Assembly (NCBI GenBank): GCA_025403435.1
Contig: CM046344.1
Coordinates: 17,887,699-17,951,698, forward strand
DNA length: 64,000 nt
Source: Artocarpus heterophyllus
Taxonomy: Eukaryota; Streptophyta; Magnoliopsida; Rosales; Moraceae
Direction of reading: 5' to 3'
In this document: in pieces, positions 1 to 12,169 of the stretch
How the letters are laid out: each line of letters opens with the position of its first letter
Position numbering within the stretch: the first letter of the stretch is position 1
Translations under genes and position numbers: made by a program
The notes under the pieces: generated by a model
Told to the model about the DNA's origin: nothing
The model's database searches: none
Seen by the model: the letters and a program-made list of their open reading frames with translations, nothing else

Positions 1-129
1 AAGAGTTTTGACGATGAATGCAAAGCTTTAAAAGGTGTACGATGTCGTAATCTCCTTAAGATTGTTACAGCCTGCTCAAGCATTGATCGCCAAGGAAATG
101 ACTTCAAAAGCCTAGTTTTTGAGTTCATG
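1..129 (+). pseudogene. Truncated LRR receptor kinase fragment (kinase domain)
   Basis: Frame 1 reads a kinase N-lobe segment running from [10 protein letters not shown] to SLVFEFM. It is nearly identical to the same part of the intact receptor kinase downstream (around 2893-3018), with only a handful of base differences. One of these changes VRHRN to VRCRN. Similarity stops abruptly after the codons for EFM, and the frame then runs through unrelated AT-rich sequence to a stop near 186. The rest of the C-lobe is missing. This looks like the 3' end of a tandem paralogue whose 5' part lies left of the window, broken by deletion or rearrangement. It is probably non-functional, although a gene with a shortened product cannot be excluded without the left flank. 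Confidence 0.8.
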
Positions 130-448
130 AACCATTTGCATAACGTTTGTTTTGACCATTATAATAATTGTAGTAAAGAAAGTTAAATTTGAAAGCCTCA
201 TATCTTATTGCAGCTTATATCAACTACCCAACGATCTGTTCTTTTTCTTCTCTTTTCTGGGTAGATGGCCGAAAGGTCTATGCATTGAATAATTTATCTC
301 AGTGTGCTTTCTTTTTCTTTACTCCGTACAGATTTTTTCTTTTCTTTTCTTTTTCGGCCAACTAAACGTGTACAAGTTAACAACTTTTATTGAATTCCAA
401 CTGCAAGTAGACATCTATTATCTACTAATTAAATTTGGACCTACACGA

Positions 449-505
449 TATAAATATATATATGGTACTCATCATTTCTACCCGACGTGGTCCAACGTTT
501 TGACT
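449..505 (+). promoter_or_regulatory. Possible promoter elements of the receptor kinase
   Basis: A TATA-like run (TATAAATATATATA) lies at 449-462, about 150 bases before the first ATG. An ACGT core (GACGTGG) is at about 484-490. A complete W-box (TTGACT), the WRKY-factor site often found near immune-receptor genes, is at 500-505. These are short motifs in AT-rich DNA, so their function is inferred. Confidence 0.3.
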
Positions 506-610
506 CCAAGCTACCTAACTTTTTACGTGTAAAATTCTCAATGCTTTCCACTAGATCAAACCGGCTCTCGAATTTTTTTTAGATAATTAATTGGCACTGG
601 GATTTTGAAT

Positions 611-3600
611 ATGAAGGAAATCCGGAATATCCCTGAAAGAATGAAGCATTGTTTTCCCAAATCCGTGTCGGTTTTTTCGCCAATGTTTCTTCATGTGATT
701 ATTATGTTATGCATGGTTTCATCCGCATCAGCAACTCATGGAAACGAGTCTGATGTTCTGGCTTTACTAGACTTCAAGAGCCGGATAACTCAAGACCCTC
801 TCGGAATCATGAAGCTATGGAATGACTCTGTCCAATTCTGCTATTGGTTTGGCATTACTTGCAACACCAACGGTGAAAGAGTCGTGTTGTTGAACTTGGA
901 GAGACACAGTTTGGCTGGTTCTCTCCCACCCTCCATAGGAAATCTCACTCGCCTCACGGGAATCAACCTGCGAAACAACAGCTTCCGTGGTGAAATCCCT
1001 CAAGAAATCGGCCGTCTGCGTTATCTGCAGCATATTAACTTCACTTCCAATTCACTCCAAGGGAAGATCCCAGCCAACATTACTAACTGTAAAGAGCTTA
1101 AAGTGCTTGATCTGATATATAACCAGCTTATTGGGACAATCCCAAACGAGTTAAGTTCATTGATAAAGTTGACTCACCTTGGTTTAGGTGGTAACAATCT
1201 TACTGGAACTATCCCAGCTTGGATAGGGAATTTCTCTTCTTTGTATGGTCTTTCACTTAGCCTGAATAACTTTCACGGAAGCATACCAGAAGATCTAGGC
1301 CGCCTAAAAATATTGGGAAGATTTGTGCTGTGGAGTAACTATCTGTCTGGTACAGTTCCTCCTTCAATTTATAATATTTCTTCTATATACTATTTCACTG
1401 TTGCTCAAAACCAATTGGATGGAAAAATACCACCAGATGTTGGCACTACTCTCCCTAATCTTGTAGTATTTGCTGGTGGAGTTAACAAATTTACAGGGCC
1501 TATTCCTCCATCCTTGTCAAATGCTTCCGCGCTGCAAGTGCTTGATTTTGCTCAAAATAGTCTAAGTGGGGATCTGCCCCTAAATCTTGGAAGCTTGAGA
1601 GACTTGTCAAGACTATATTTTGATGATAATAGACTAGGAAGTGGAAAAACTGGTGATCTAGATATTTTCAGTTTGTTGATCAATTGCACCTTTCTAGAGG
1701 TCTTGGGTCTTGCACGGAATTATTTTGGAGGAGAATTACCCGAGTCAACTGCCAACCTCTCAACCCGTTTGGACAGGTTAACCCTGGGAAGTAATGTGAT
1801 ACATGGAAGTATTCCTAATGGTATTGGAAACCTTATAAATTTGGCTCTTCTGGGTTTGGAAGGTAACCACTTAAGTGGTAGTGTTCCTGATGAACTTGGA
1901 AAGCTTCAGAAGCTGTATGGTCTATATTTGAATGTCAACAAGTTTTCTGGGCCAATACCCCCCTCTTTTGGTAACTTAACTTCATTGGGAAGACTCTTTA
2001 TGGAAGAGAATAGGCTTACAGGAAATATACCTCCAAGCCTCGGAAGATGTCGGAATTTGTTGATACTTAACCTTTCTAGTAACAATCTCAGCGGCAGGAT
2101 ACCTAAAGTGGTTATGAAAATTTCCTCCCTCTCCATTTCTTTGACCTTGTCTAATAATTCTTTGACAGGTTCACTACCAAATGAAGTTGGCGAACTAAAT
2201 AACCTTTCAGAGTTGGATGTGTCTCAAAACCAGTTATCAGGTGAAATCCCCAGCAGCCTTGGGAAATGTGTTAGTTTGGGAAGCCTGCATTTGGAGGATA
2301 ACGAGTTTAAAGGAAAAATTCCTTTATCTCTTGAAAATCTAAGAGGCTTGGAAGAAATAGATCTTTCTCTTAACAACTTTTCTGGACCAGTTCCTGAATT
2401 TCTTAGCAAGTTTTCATCTCTCAAGCATCTCAATATTGCTCATAACAATTTTGAAGGTGAATTGTCAAGAGAAGGAATTTTCTCAAATGCATCAGCTGTG
2501 TTGGTCATTGGAAATAGTCGGCTTTGCGGTGGCATACCAGAACTACATTTACCTGCATGCCCCAATGAAAAACCTCATTCTTCTAGAAAAATATTTTCTA
2601 AACATGTAGCAATTCCGGTAATTTGCATAGCTACATTGGTTATAATCCTGAGTAGCTTCTTTCTTTTCTGTTATTTTGTAAAACGTTCAATACGGAGGCC
2701 TTCGACATCATCTTCTATTGAGAACTCACAGGTTCATGTCTCTTATTCCGATCTTGCTGACTCAACAAATGGATTCTCTGAAGAAAATCTGATTGGCTCA
2801 GGTAGTTTTGGTTCTGTTTATAAAGGACTACTTGCTGGATATAAGATGGTTGCAGTTAAGGTATTGAACCTTGAACAACATGGCGCTTCAAAGAGTTTTG
2901 ACGACGAATGCAAAGCTTTAAGAAGTGTACGACATCGTAATCTTCTTAAGATTGTTACAGCCTGCTCAAGCATTGATCGCCAAGGAAATGACTTCAAAAG
3001 CCTAGTTTTTGAGTTCATGGCCAATGGAAATCTAGACGAATGGTTGCATCCAAGAAAAGGCAAACAACACAATATCAAAAGGTTAAGCTTTGTTCAGAGA
3101 CTAGACATAGCAATTGACGTTGCTTCTGCTTTGGATTATCTCCATAACTATTGCCAAACACCTATAGTTCATTGTGATCTAAAGCCAAGCAATGTCCTAC
3201 TCGATCATGACATGGTTGCCCATGTCAGCGATTTTGGGCTTGCAACTTTCCTATTTGAAGAATCAGAAATTTTTTCCACGAAACAAACATTGCAAGTTGG
3301 GCTAAAAGGTTCCATTGGATACATTCCTCCAGGTATGAATTATTTTGCTAAACAAAATGAAGACAAGTGCTCCACTTGGGATGATGCAATGTCTAACCGT
3401 TTGTGTAACAGAAACATACAATTTTTGTGATTTTTTTTCACTTCTTTTTTCCCTTCCTAAATTATGAATTCACAACGATGCCTTTCGCACTAACAATTAA
3501 ATGATTTTATTTTTTTTTTTGGAATTGTAGAGTATGGCATGGGTGGCAAAGTGTCCGTATTGGGAGATAGTTATAGTTATGGAATTCTCTTGCTTGAAAT

Positions 3601-3976
3601 GTTCGCCGGAAAAAGACCAACAGATGAAATGTTCAAAGACGGTCTCAGCATTCACCAGTTGACGTATATGGCTTTTCCAGATCATGTCATGGATATAGTT
3701 GACCCTTCCTTGCTCTTTGAAGAGGCTAGTGATAATGAAAATGATGATGATAGGAGAAATGAAAGAGAGATAGAAGAACGGACCATGATAGAAGATGGCA
3801 ATAACAAAGTGAATGGTACAAGAAGAATGGAAGAATGCTTGGTCTCAGTGATGCGTGTTGGATTGTTGTGCTCCAATGCATCACCAAGAGAGAGGCTGTT
3901 TATGAATGTGGTTGTCAACAAAATGCAAGCAATCAGGGATTCCTATCTCAAATTGAACAACAGAGGGAAGGGATAG
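611..3976 (+). CDS. LRR receptor-like serine/threonine kinase, subfamily XII (EFR/Xa21-like)
   Basis: Plasma-membrane pattern-recognition-type receptor. CDS is join(611..3332, 3531..3976), 1055 residues; the intron has GT at 3333 and AG at 3530 and joins YIPP to EYGMGG. In-frame ATGs are at 611, 641 and 683; the last puts the hydrophobic MFLHVIIMLCMVSSASA directly at the N terminus and may be the true start. An LRR N-terminal cap (WNDSVQFCYWFGITC) is followed by about 21 extracellular LRRs up to about residue 640. A transmembrane helix is near 665-690, after which the kinase begins with the glycine loop GSGSFGSVYKG near 721. VAVK lysine is near 749. The catalytic loop reads HCDLKPSN, so the kinase is non-RD as is usual in immune LRR-XII receptors. 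The DFGLA motif is intact. Subdomain IX reads GDSYSYG where GDVYS(Y/F)G is usual, and an acidic/basic insertion (DNENDDDRRNE) lies in the C-lobe. The subfamily is confident; the ligand is unknown. Confidence 0.93.
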
Positions 3977-4102
3977 TTTTCTTTTTCTTTTCATTAATTT
4001 TTCACTTTGCAAGGTATATCATTTATTTTGCAAAAACACATTCATTGCAAAGCAGGGGAGCTCTCATTCTCTAACTTGCAAAATGTCATCTATATTTACA
4101 TA

Positions 4103-4108
4103 AATAAA
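4103..4108 (+). terminator. Candidate poly(A) signal of the receptor kinase
   Basis: AATAAA lies about 130 bases after the stop codon, in a T-rich 3' region. This is a reasonable near-upstream polyadenylation element, but such hexamers are common in AT-rich DNA. Confidence 0.3.
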
Positions 4109-4769
4109 TTAATGTGTGTATGTACGTATACGTGTGTGGTTGTAAAAGAACAGTGATATATTATTACTTTTTTCTTCTTCTTTTTTATTGAAATGAGGTG
4201 GTAACTGAATTCTCATCTTTCAATTGATGAATTTACTCATAATATGTTATATTTATGGTAAGATTTTCCTCTCTTATTCAAAAGAAATATATTTCACTTT
4301 TGTTTCTTGCTTTTGCCAACTTCAAAATATAAACTTGTAGAACCTAAGAAAAAGCCATGCTAAATCAATACCTAAACTAATTTAAAATAAATTATACATC
4401 TTGTTAGGTTTATAAATATTGCTTCTAAGGTATTTTATTTTAGAAATTTTGGGGTGAATCCATCAAACCGGATGTACAATTAATGAGTAATCCAAAATTG
4501 GATGGATTTGGTACTTTATAGAGATGATAACAATTTAAGATTTAATAATGTATTCTCTTTTTTATTTTTTGAGGGGGAAAACGAAGAAATTTTATTCAAA
4601 GGCAATAGGCCAAAAATAATTTAATAATGTATTTGTCACATACACAGAACTGGGTGATGATGAAACAGATTAATTAAATTAATTAAACCAAATTTTTAAA
4701 TGAGATTACCAATTTAAATAATTGGAGTTATTTTAAAGACGCGACAATTTAAAACTTTTTAAAGTAATT
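4109..4769. other. AT-rich intergenic DNA, nothing recognised
   Basis: No open frame with family resemblance and no clear repeat ends. Short A/T runs and a T-rich stretch near 4555-4570 are the only structure I see. The left border of the following repeat is uncertain and could lie inside this stretch. Confidence 0.4.
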
Positions 4770-6748
4770 ATTGTTAAGGCAAGGCAGATAAAATAAAATA
4801 AAATAATAAAAACCAATAAATACGAGTCGAGCTCCACCGGACATACATAAGTGCACAGACATAGTATTGACAATAGTAAATTACAATAATAGTCCAATAC
4901 GAGAAATAAAGATTAAAATATTACATGCTTTGATTAAATAAATAAATAACCTAAACAGAGTTCCTACGGCTCATGTGTTCAACCAGCAACGTCTTAATCG
5001 GTCCTAAGCTGCAATCCACCTAGAGGAGGAATTTTAAAACAAATAAAAATGTGAGCAGAGGGCTCAGTAGGACTAAGCTTTGAAAAGCATTTAATTTAGA
5101 TATAAAATCTAGCATTTGCACATGAATTATAAAACATAGTAAATAAGTAGAATCTATTAAATTCATTCTTACCACTTAGTTTATTATTCATCTAGAAATG
5201 TTCTTATATTCTTTTATTGGGAAAACCAATAGAATCGCCATCGTAGTGGCCCGGCTGGGTTTCGAGACATGTCCCCAAGGTCATTCTCTACATGACCCGA
5301 TCTCTGAATATGGTATCATGCCCTAATATATATCATTATTCAAGTCTCATATTACCGGGTATTCTTATTTACATTCATTTTTTGATTCATTACGATCATC
5401 TCATCATTCAACAGTCTATGAAAAACAATTGATAAAATTCTTCTCAATCAATTCTTAAAAACATTTTGAAAGAAATCACTTTGTGGCCAAAACTCGTTTT
5501 AAAACATGGCTATCAATGAAAGAGGTTTGGAGTCCTACCTCGATATCTAGTACTAAAGTTCAACACCGTAGCCTCGACCCGCTGTACGTTAGCTCTACGG
5601 AACTACAAACAACCTTAAAGGTAAACTAGATTTGTCAATATCTAACTTAAAGTATTTTACAATACTATGCTATCTCATGGTGTCTTAGTATGCCATTAGA
5701 GTTCACAAAATCATGCCATAAGGTTAAAGTCTCTACCTATGGTTTAAACAGTGAAAACCAATGAAAATTAGTCATTTTTCCAAAGTTCAGTCGCCTATCG
5801 AATTCCCTAGTCTAGCCTACCGGCCACCCAGAACCAGTCTGCTAAACTGCTCCAGGTTCGGCTTGCCGAGGATATGAATCCAGCCTACCAAACTTATGAA
5901 TCTGGCCTGCTGAAGTTCAAGTTCGGCCTATCGAACTAGCAAAATTTGAAAAAATCTAGATTTTGAGTTTCGGCTTCCCTGAGCTCAAAATATCATTTTT
6001 ACCTGTTTTTCTTAGTTCTCAGACATAGGTAATGTTCATAAATGATAGAAAAACACATTAGAACACATTTAAACACTTTTAAACAAGTTTTTCACAAGGA
6101 TTTCTCAATAAATCCGAAAATAAGAAAAAAAAAAAGGAAAAACTTGATTTAACTCAATTTTTGTTCAATTAAGGTTAGATTCATGATGGTTTGGGTTTCC
6201 CTAACTTAGATTAAAGGGTTTTTAAGCTCAAGAAGCTTGGATTTCAACACACAAAGAAAATTGAAAATTTTGGGGGAAAACTTTGAAATTTTGAAAATAA
6301 AGTAAACTATCCTTGGATTTGAGCTTTGAATCGAGTTTGTGGAAGCGTAATTGCATTCCTAGACTTCCAATACAGCTGAAGATCAAAGCTTGAGCTCAAA
6401 GTTTTGGAACGAAATTGAGAGGGAAAGAAGAAGGAGAGGCAGCATGAGAGAGGGAAAGAGAGTGAGGGAAAATGAGAGAGAGGAGGAGAGTTTAAACAAA
6501 GGAAACATGGGTGGTTTTTTTGTAGAATACCATGTCCAGCACATGGTTTTAGGAAGAAAGGACATGTTGGGCATTTGATAAATTGTTTTATTTCAAAATT
6601 CAAAATAACAAATGCAAATAGAAATAATTAAAAGTGAGGTTAATTTGAAAATAGCACAAAATAATTAAATTAAGTTCAAATTACATTAAGGCATATTAAT
6701 CCACTATTTTACCTACTAATCATATTTAATTAATTTTTGGGTATTACA
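4770..6748 (-). repeat. Non-coding LTR-like repeat (solo-LTR-like), left end uncertain
   Basis: The right end reads GGGTATTACA (reverse complement TGTAATACCC), matching the terminal style of the better-defined element at 29,987-32,732. Both have a long non-coding body, a more GC-rich central part and a purine-rich block 200-400 bases before the right end (here 6415-6500). No coding sequence is visible. I could not find a target-site duplication to fix the left end; a change in texture near 4770 is the best guess. A cluster of TTCGGC/GCCGAA motifs lies at 5815-5940. It is inferred to be a solo LTR or non-autonomous element on the minus strand. Confidence 0.45.
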
Positions 6749-6753
6749 TATTC

Positions 6754-9090
6754 TTATTGCTGAAGCTTGTGATATGCACAAAAAAGAAACAAAAGTAAAG
6801 CTATCTGATTGGCTCTAGCATCAAAATTCCAATCACAACTATTATATAGCCTAGTTGAACCCCACGTGCTACGCGTGGGTGGGGAGTAATTTTTTAGGTT
6901 TTATCGCGTGTTAAGTTTTGATTAAAGTATTATTAATTTTAAATTTTTTAATAATAAAGATCTTAATTAGTTGTTAGTTAATAGGCAACTAACACAAACA
7001 TTTTTATAAGTTTTCTTAAGTATTATACTAAAAAAAAATAAGAACACTTCTAAAGGATCGCTGGCAAAATGAAAAAAAAATAAAATAAAACCAAAACATA
7101 AATCATGAACACATATAAAAGAAATTATGTTAACAGGAATAAAAGAAAAGGCTAGTTTTAAAATTTCCTCCATATAAACAAATTAGAAAGAATGTATTTA
7201 TTAGAAAATAACAATTGAAAGTATGCCCTAACCAAAGTTAAAAGCAGAAACATTTAAAGAAAAAAATTGTTTTGGTGGGCCAATTAGAAAAATCCAACAT
7301 GCTTTAATAGGATGAAGCAAGAGGAAGAACATAAGTATGTGAAGGAATCATATACAAAATGAAATTATAAAATAAATAGGAACACATTTGAAAGAAGTTT
7401 TTTTCACAAATGGAAAATGTTGTAACCATGAAGAAGCAAAATGAAAGGGAAAAAAAAGCCATAACAATAAAAATTGGATTAAAAAAACCCCACACACACA
7501 TTTCATATGTTTCCAACATGAACAAATTAGAAAATAAAAATACATTTATTCGACAACAACAATTGAAAGAATGGCGTAAAAAAATTTAAAAGAAGATACA
7601 TCCTCAAGAAAAAAAAATTGTTGTACCAAGCTAATAGAAAACTCAGGACATTTGAATGAAGTTATAGTGTAACAGAGGTAAAACGATAGAACAAGGCAGA
7701 AGTAATAAAAGAAAAAGAAAGCCAAAAAAATCAAAATACAAAAGAAAAAAAAAAAGAAGGAAAAAATCATTGGCCTATCAAAAATTGGATGAAAAGCTCC
7801 ATCCCATCTCACTCATTTCATCCCTTTGAAGGGATGATTGCAGGGATCACTGCTTTATATTTTGAATTTGATCGAGATTAATGTAAAAGAAAAAATCTAT
7901 GGTTGGGGGCACAAATATTTTGCACCTTTAGAGAACGATCCAACGGCATTGCGTAACCCTTAAATTTGAAGTCAATGGTAGAAAAGAATGGAGTACTAAA
8001 TAAATATAGACCCTATCACATAGGATTCAATAATTAATTATAACTTTTTTATTCTAAAAATATGCCCAGATTTTTTTTTTCCAAATCTTGTTCTTCCTCC
8101 TCCCATCTCCACCATCGAACCCATCCCCACTTCAGGGCTGGCCCAGCCCTATTCCCATCTCCGACCTAGCCCTACTTTAGCACCGTTTAAAGGCCACTAA
8201 GGAGGTCATTGTCAGAATTCTAAGCACCATTCTTCACTTGATCAAGAAGCTATACGCATGCCCAGTTCACCTACAACTATGTATAGTCGTATAGAATCTG
8301 CCCTCCCTGTGCAGGTTGGAGTGGATCTCATGACGCTAGTAGAGGGGGGAGCTATGGAATTTGAGTAGGCATAAAATAGTGGGATTTCAACAAGCTTCGT
8401 CAGAGAACATGGTGTCGAAGCATGGAGAAAAAGCTCCTATCATTATGTTCTAAGGCAAGCTCGAACATGCTGTCTAAGCTTTCAGCTCCGAGTGTGAAGT
8501 CTAAAGCCCACAGTAGGGTGAGGAGCCACCAGTGACAGCCATTAGAGAAGGTCCTCAAACTTGTATTTTGTTAGGGTTTGTATTTGGTTTGAATGAAGAG
8601 CTGAGATAAAAGCTATAATGAAATCAATGATTGAGATTTATTTGGTTAAAATTTGTTATTTTTAATACATTGTGTAAATAAAAATAAATGAATTTGGTGT
8701 GTGTAAGCTTATTTAGCTTATCATAAGCTTATTTATTTTTCACCATGGGATTGACATCTAATGGACTAAAAACGTTCTTCACCAGTGGAGAAATTTTGTC
8801 GTTCTCCGTCATAAACCTCCCCCATATAAACTTAGAAAAGATTTTGGAAAAATATATTTTAGCATGATAATTAAGAAAATAAAAACAACTATGAAGATCT
8901 CGTTCGATAAAATATTTATATAAAAGTAAAAGAAAGTATTACAATATAATAAAACTTCAAAGGAAAAAATATTTTGATAGTATCTTTTTAGACAAAAGAA
9001 TAAGATTGCAAAAAATAAACAAAAAACAAAAACAATAAAAAATAAAAACAAAGATATAATGTAACACCTTTAGTCCAATAATTAAATTAA
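6754..9090. other. AT-rich intergenic DNA with a GC-richer island
   Basis: No gene recognised. The stretch holds many A/T homopolymers. A small hairpin lies at 6861-6879. A GC-richer island at about 8090-8560 contains stop codons in every frame I read, so no protein call is justified. The island could be a captured gene fragment or a piece of a transposon. Confidence 0.4.
6861..6879. other. Short GC-rich hairpin
   Basis: CCCACG and CGTGGG flank a 7-base loop (TGCTACG) in an otherwise very AT-rich context. Similar CCCACG...CGTGGG motifs recur in plant repeats; the host repeat here was not identified. Confidence 0.3.
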
Positions 9091-10250
9091 GGGCCCATTT
9101 GTTTTGTGGCTTAAATCAATTTTTTGGGCAAAAAATGACATGTTATGTTACACATTTAAAAGTTTTGTTTATTTATGCCATATTTAGAAAAATTTATGCC
9201 ATACTATTATTCATATTACATGTTAACTTATATCACAAATGAACATGTGTGGCATTTATAAACAGTAAATCTTAAAAATAGTATTTATAAAAACTCCCCC
9301 CTTTTTTGGACTCAAAATTTTGGAATAGACTTGAATACGCCTTTGGTAGCGTCAATATTTGAATCTCAATTGAGTTTTGACACCCCTTCTTAAATTTACA
9401 AAATTTGAATCTAAATACTACAATACAAAATTTTTAAGACTTTCTATCTCTTATACTTGAGGAGAAAAATATTATAATTTCTTCGTTTGACATCCGATTA
9501 AGATGACTCTTCTTTCATTGAGTTCATAATGAAAAGAAGTATCATGAATATTATGATTTGTTAGATTTATTAGTAAATCAAAAACTTTTTTCACAATTTA
9601 TCCAAAATAAAAAATTCTAATTTTATTCCTATTTAGATTAACATTGTAATTATACATCCAAACATCAATTTGTGTAGCAATTCAAATCACACAATTGAAA
9701 AAACACAACTAAAATCAAAATTCTCCCAAATCAATACAATTTGAATCTGTCTACCAAACAAGCCAAAATATTTTGTTTGTTTTGTGGATTAACTCGACTT
9801 TTTAGGCTCATTGGATTGGACTTGAATACACATTTGGTAGCATCAATATTCGAATCTCAATTAAAATGTCAATTGAGTTTTAAGTGCAAAATTCAAATTT
9901 TAGGCCCCTTAAATTTACAAGATTTGAATCCAAATGCTACAATACAAGATTACCTTTTTCCAGATTTTCTCTTTCTTATACTTGAAGGAAAAAATATCAT
10001 AACCTCTTTGTTTGATATCTGATTGAGACGATTCCTCTTTCATTGTGTTTAAATGAAGAGATGAATAAATCAAGATCAATATTGCATTTTTTTAATATCA
10101 TTAATATTAAGATTTTGTTAAATTTATTAATAAATCCAAAACTTTTTTCACTATCTATCCAAACACAAATTCCAATTTTATTCCTTATTCCACATCCAAA
10201 CATCAATTCAGATAGCAGTTCAAATCACATAACTCAAATCAAAATATAAC
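9091..10250. repeat. Two diverged direct copies of a roughly 490-bp AT-rich repeat (MITE-like)
   Basis: The blocks starting GACTTGAATAC at 9328 and 9819 run in parallel for about 430 bases with scattered differences. Shared landmarks are TTTGGTAGC, TCAATATT, AATCTCAATT, a Ser/Leu-like T/C-rich stretch and CCAAACATCAATT. The offset is 491 bases. The first copy is preceded by GGGCCCATTTGTTTTGTGG and ends near CTACCAAACAAGCC, an imperfect inverted pair of the kind seen at hAT-type MITE ends. The second copy follows immediately after another TTTGTTTTGTGG. No coding potential. It is either a tandem duplication or two adjacent insertions. Confidence 0.55.
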
Positions 10251-10327
10251 TAGAAAAATGTCCCCTCTTCATTAATTATAAAGTCAAAATGATAAAATAA
10301 CATTAACTAATTATCAATCAGCTATAA

Positions 10328-10499
10328 TACACTAGTGATAACTCCGAGTACATTAGTGATAAATTCGAGTACATAAGTGATAAAACTGCAATATAGAGGT
10401 GATATAATATAGTACATCAATAATAAACACGAGTACATTAGTGATAAAAAGACTAGTATGTCAGTGATAATCCCTAGTACACCAGGGATAAACCCCTAA
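10328..10499. repeat. Degenerate minisatellite, unit about 20-22 bp
   Basis: About seven to eight imperfect units of the form TACATTAGTGATAAA-N-CGAG follow one another. Examples begin at TACACTAGTGATAACTC, TACATTAGTGATAAATTC, TACATAAGTGATAAAAC and TACACCAGGGATAAACC. One unit is expanded by extra sequence. The array ends about 75 bases before the left LTR of element A. Confidence 0.6.
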
Positions 10500-10576
10500 A
10501 TAACAAACCCTAAGCAAAAAAACTAAACCCTTACTTCTCTCTTCTTTCATTGTCCAACATCTCCAAACACTATTGG

Positions 10577-11586
10577 TGTTAGCCCAAGAATAACTAGCCA
10601 AGAGGGGGTTGAATTGGGTTTTTGGAAACTTTTACAATTATTGGAAATTTTCTAAAGCAAAATGCTTAAAAGTAAATATGAGAACAAGGTAATAAAAGCA
10701 CAACCAAGCAACAATTAAATAGCGATTAAGTAAAGAGTAAGGAGAAGAACTGCAAACACTATTTATAGTGGTTCGACAAATATGTCTACGTCTACTGTCG
10801 CCAAGCTAAACTCCTTTGCTTGACCTCTTGCACTATTCGACCGTCTTTTCGGCATGATCAGTCCTTTATACAACCGGTGACTTGCTTAACCTAAGACTCC
10901 CCACACCTTTTCACAAAGTGACAATTTTCCTGGAGATTGTCTAACCAAGATTTCCCCAAATTTACAAGGCTTTGGAAACCTAACTATGTCGATAATGTGG
11001 TTGTAACTTTGGTACACTCAGAAAATATACACACCAAAACAAAAGAGATATAATACAAATTTGGTACGTATTTGGAGGTGTGAGTAATTCTCAATAAGAG
11101 TATGAAACAATTTTGGCTCAAGAGAATGTATGTGAAATGAATGCTTGAGAAGAACAATATAGCATAATGTCAAATTTCACTTGTGTTCCTTCATCATTTA
11201 TTGCACATTGAATAGATGGGTATTTATAGCTCCATAGTGCTTAGAAACATCTAAAAATATCAATTTTTAGTCAAAATAGCCGTTGTAATTAGAGCTCTAA
11301 TGGTCAAAAAAGTAGCCATTATAGACAGTTCGGCAGGCCAAAATTTGAGGCACTAAAAATAAGTTCTCAATAGTCACCAAATCAGTAGGCCAGTTCACAA
11401 TTTACTAGGCTGAACTTTGAACAATCAGTAGGCCAAAGCCAAACCTTCAGCAGGCTGATTGAACCTCTGTAGGACGGGTTTTGAAAACCCTCAGATCGAC
11501 AGGCCGAAGCAGGGTGTTCGACAGGGCAATCTTTGAAACTTCGGCAGGTCGAAGATAGCCTTCGGCAGGCCACTAGAGCCTTCGAT
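10577..11586 (-). repeat. Element A 3' LTR (truncated)
   Basis: It aligns with the right LTR from its inner tip through the GGCAGGCC-rich zone, up to AGAGCC near 11580. Beyond this point the matching 549 bases of the right LTR (19401-19949) have no counterpart. The sequence is instead unrelated A-rich DNA with internal direct repeats. The U3 part of this LTR is therefore deleted or replaced. Confidence 0.75.
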
Positions 11587-12169
11587 ATTGTAAATGCTAA
11601 GATACCAATAGATAAAAGATCAAGCAAACAAATGCAATATATAAGATATCAAGAATACAAAGATAAAAATTTCTACAAAGATAAAAATTTTCACAAAGGA
11701 CCACCATCCTTATATTTCCGTATACATCAAACATACTCCAGTATCAATATCACAAGTATCACTAACCTTATATCTCCACAAAAATCAAACAAACTCCAAA
11801 TGAAGATACCAATTATATGTAAATCACTAAAATCATCAAGAACCACAATCCAATTTCCACAAAGATAAAAATTTTCACAAAGAACCACCATCCTTATATC
11901 TCTGCAATAAAAAAATATGCACATTCTCCTCCTTTTTGACTCAGCAAAAAGTAAACAAATAGAGCATTGACATACTAAAAGAAAATACCAAATTAGTCAT
12001 TGAAATGTCTAAATTGTCATAATCCACAAACAAAGTGCATAAAGTTGCAAAGTCAAACCAAAAGAGAATAAATGAATGAAGAAAACATGATGAGGAATTA
12101 TGGTTGGCTCAATGATCCTCTACCAAAGTGCATTTGTCAAGGAAGGTTGAGAATTTCTTGTTGACCAGC
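11587..12169 (-). other. Element A 3' non-coding region with short direct repeats and a polypurine-like tract
   Basis: Blocks reading ACAAAGATAAAAATTTTCAC followed by AAGGACCACCATCC occur near 11672 and again near 11857, about 185 bases apart. At 11922-11937 the minus strand has AAAAAGGAGGAGAA, resembling the polypurine tracts that Sireviruses carry before the 3' LTR. No protein was recognised. Confidence 0.45.

Noticed and set aside
605..610. Receptor kinase start two codons before 611
   Set aside because: The codon at 605-607 is TTG; the first ATG of the frame is at 611.
6390..6578. Arg/Glu-rich frame MSSKFWNEIERERRRRG
   Set aside because: It comes from a purine-rich block inside a non-coding LTR-like repeat, with no homologue recognised.
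8090..8560. GC-richer island as a possible gene fragment
   Set aside because: Stops in every frame that I read and no recognisable protein.
10328..10499. Short repeat array as a CRISPR-like array
   Set aside because: Units are contiguous without unique spacers and degenerate, and the genome is eukaryotic. It is a minisatellite.
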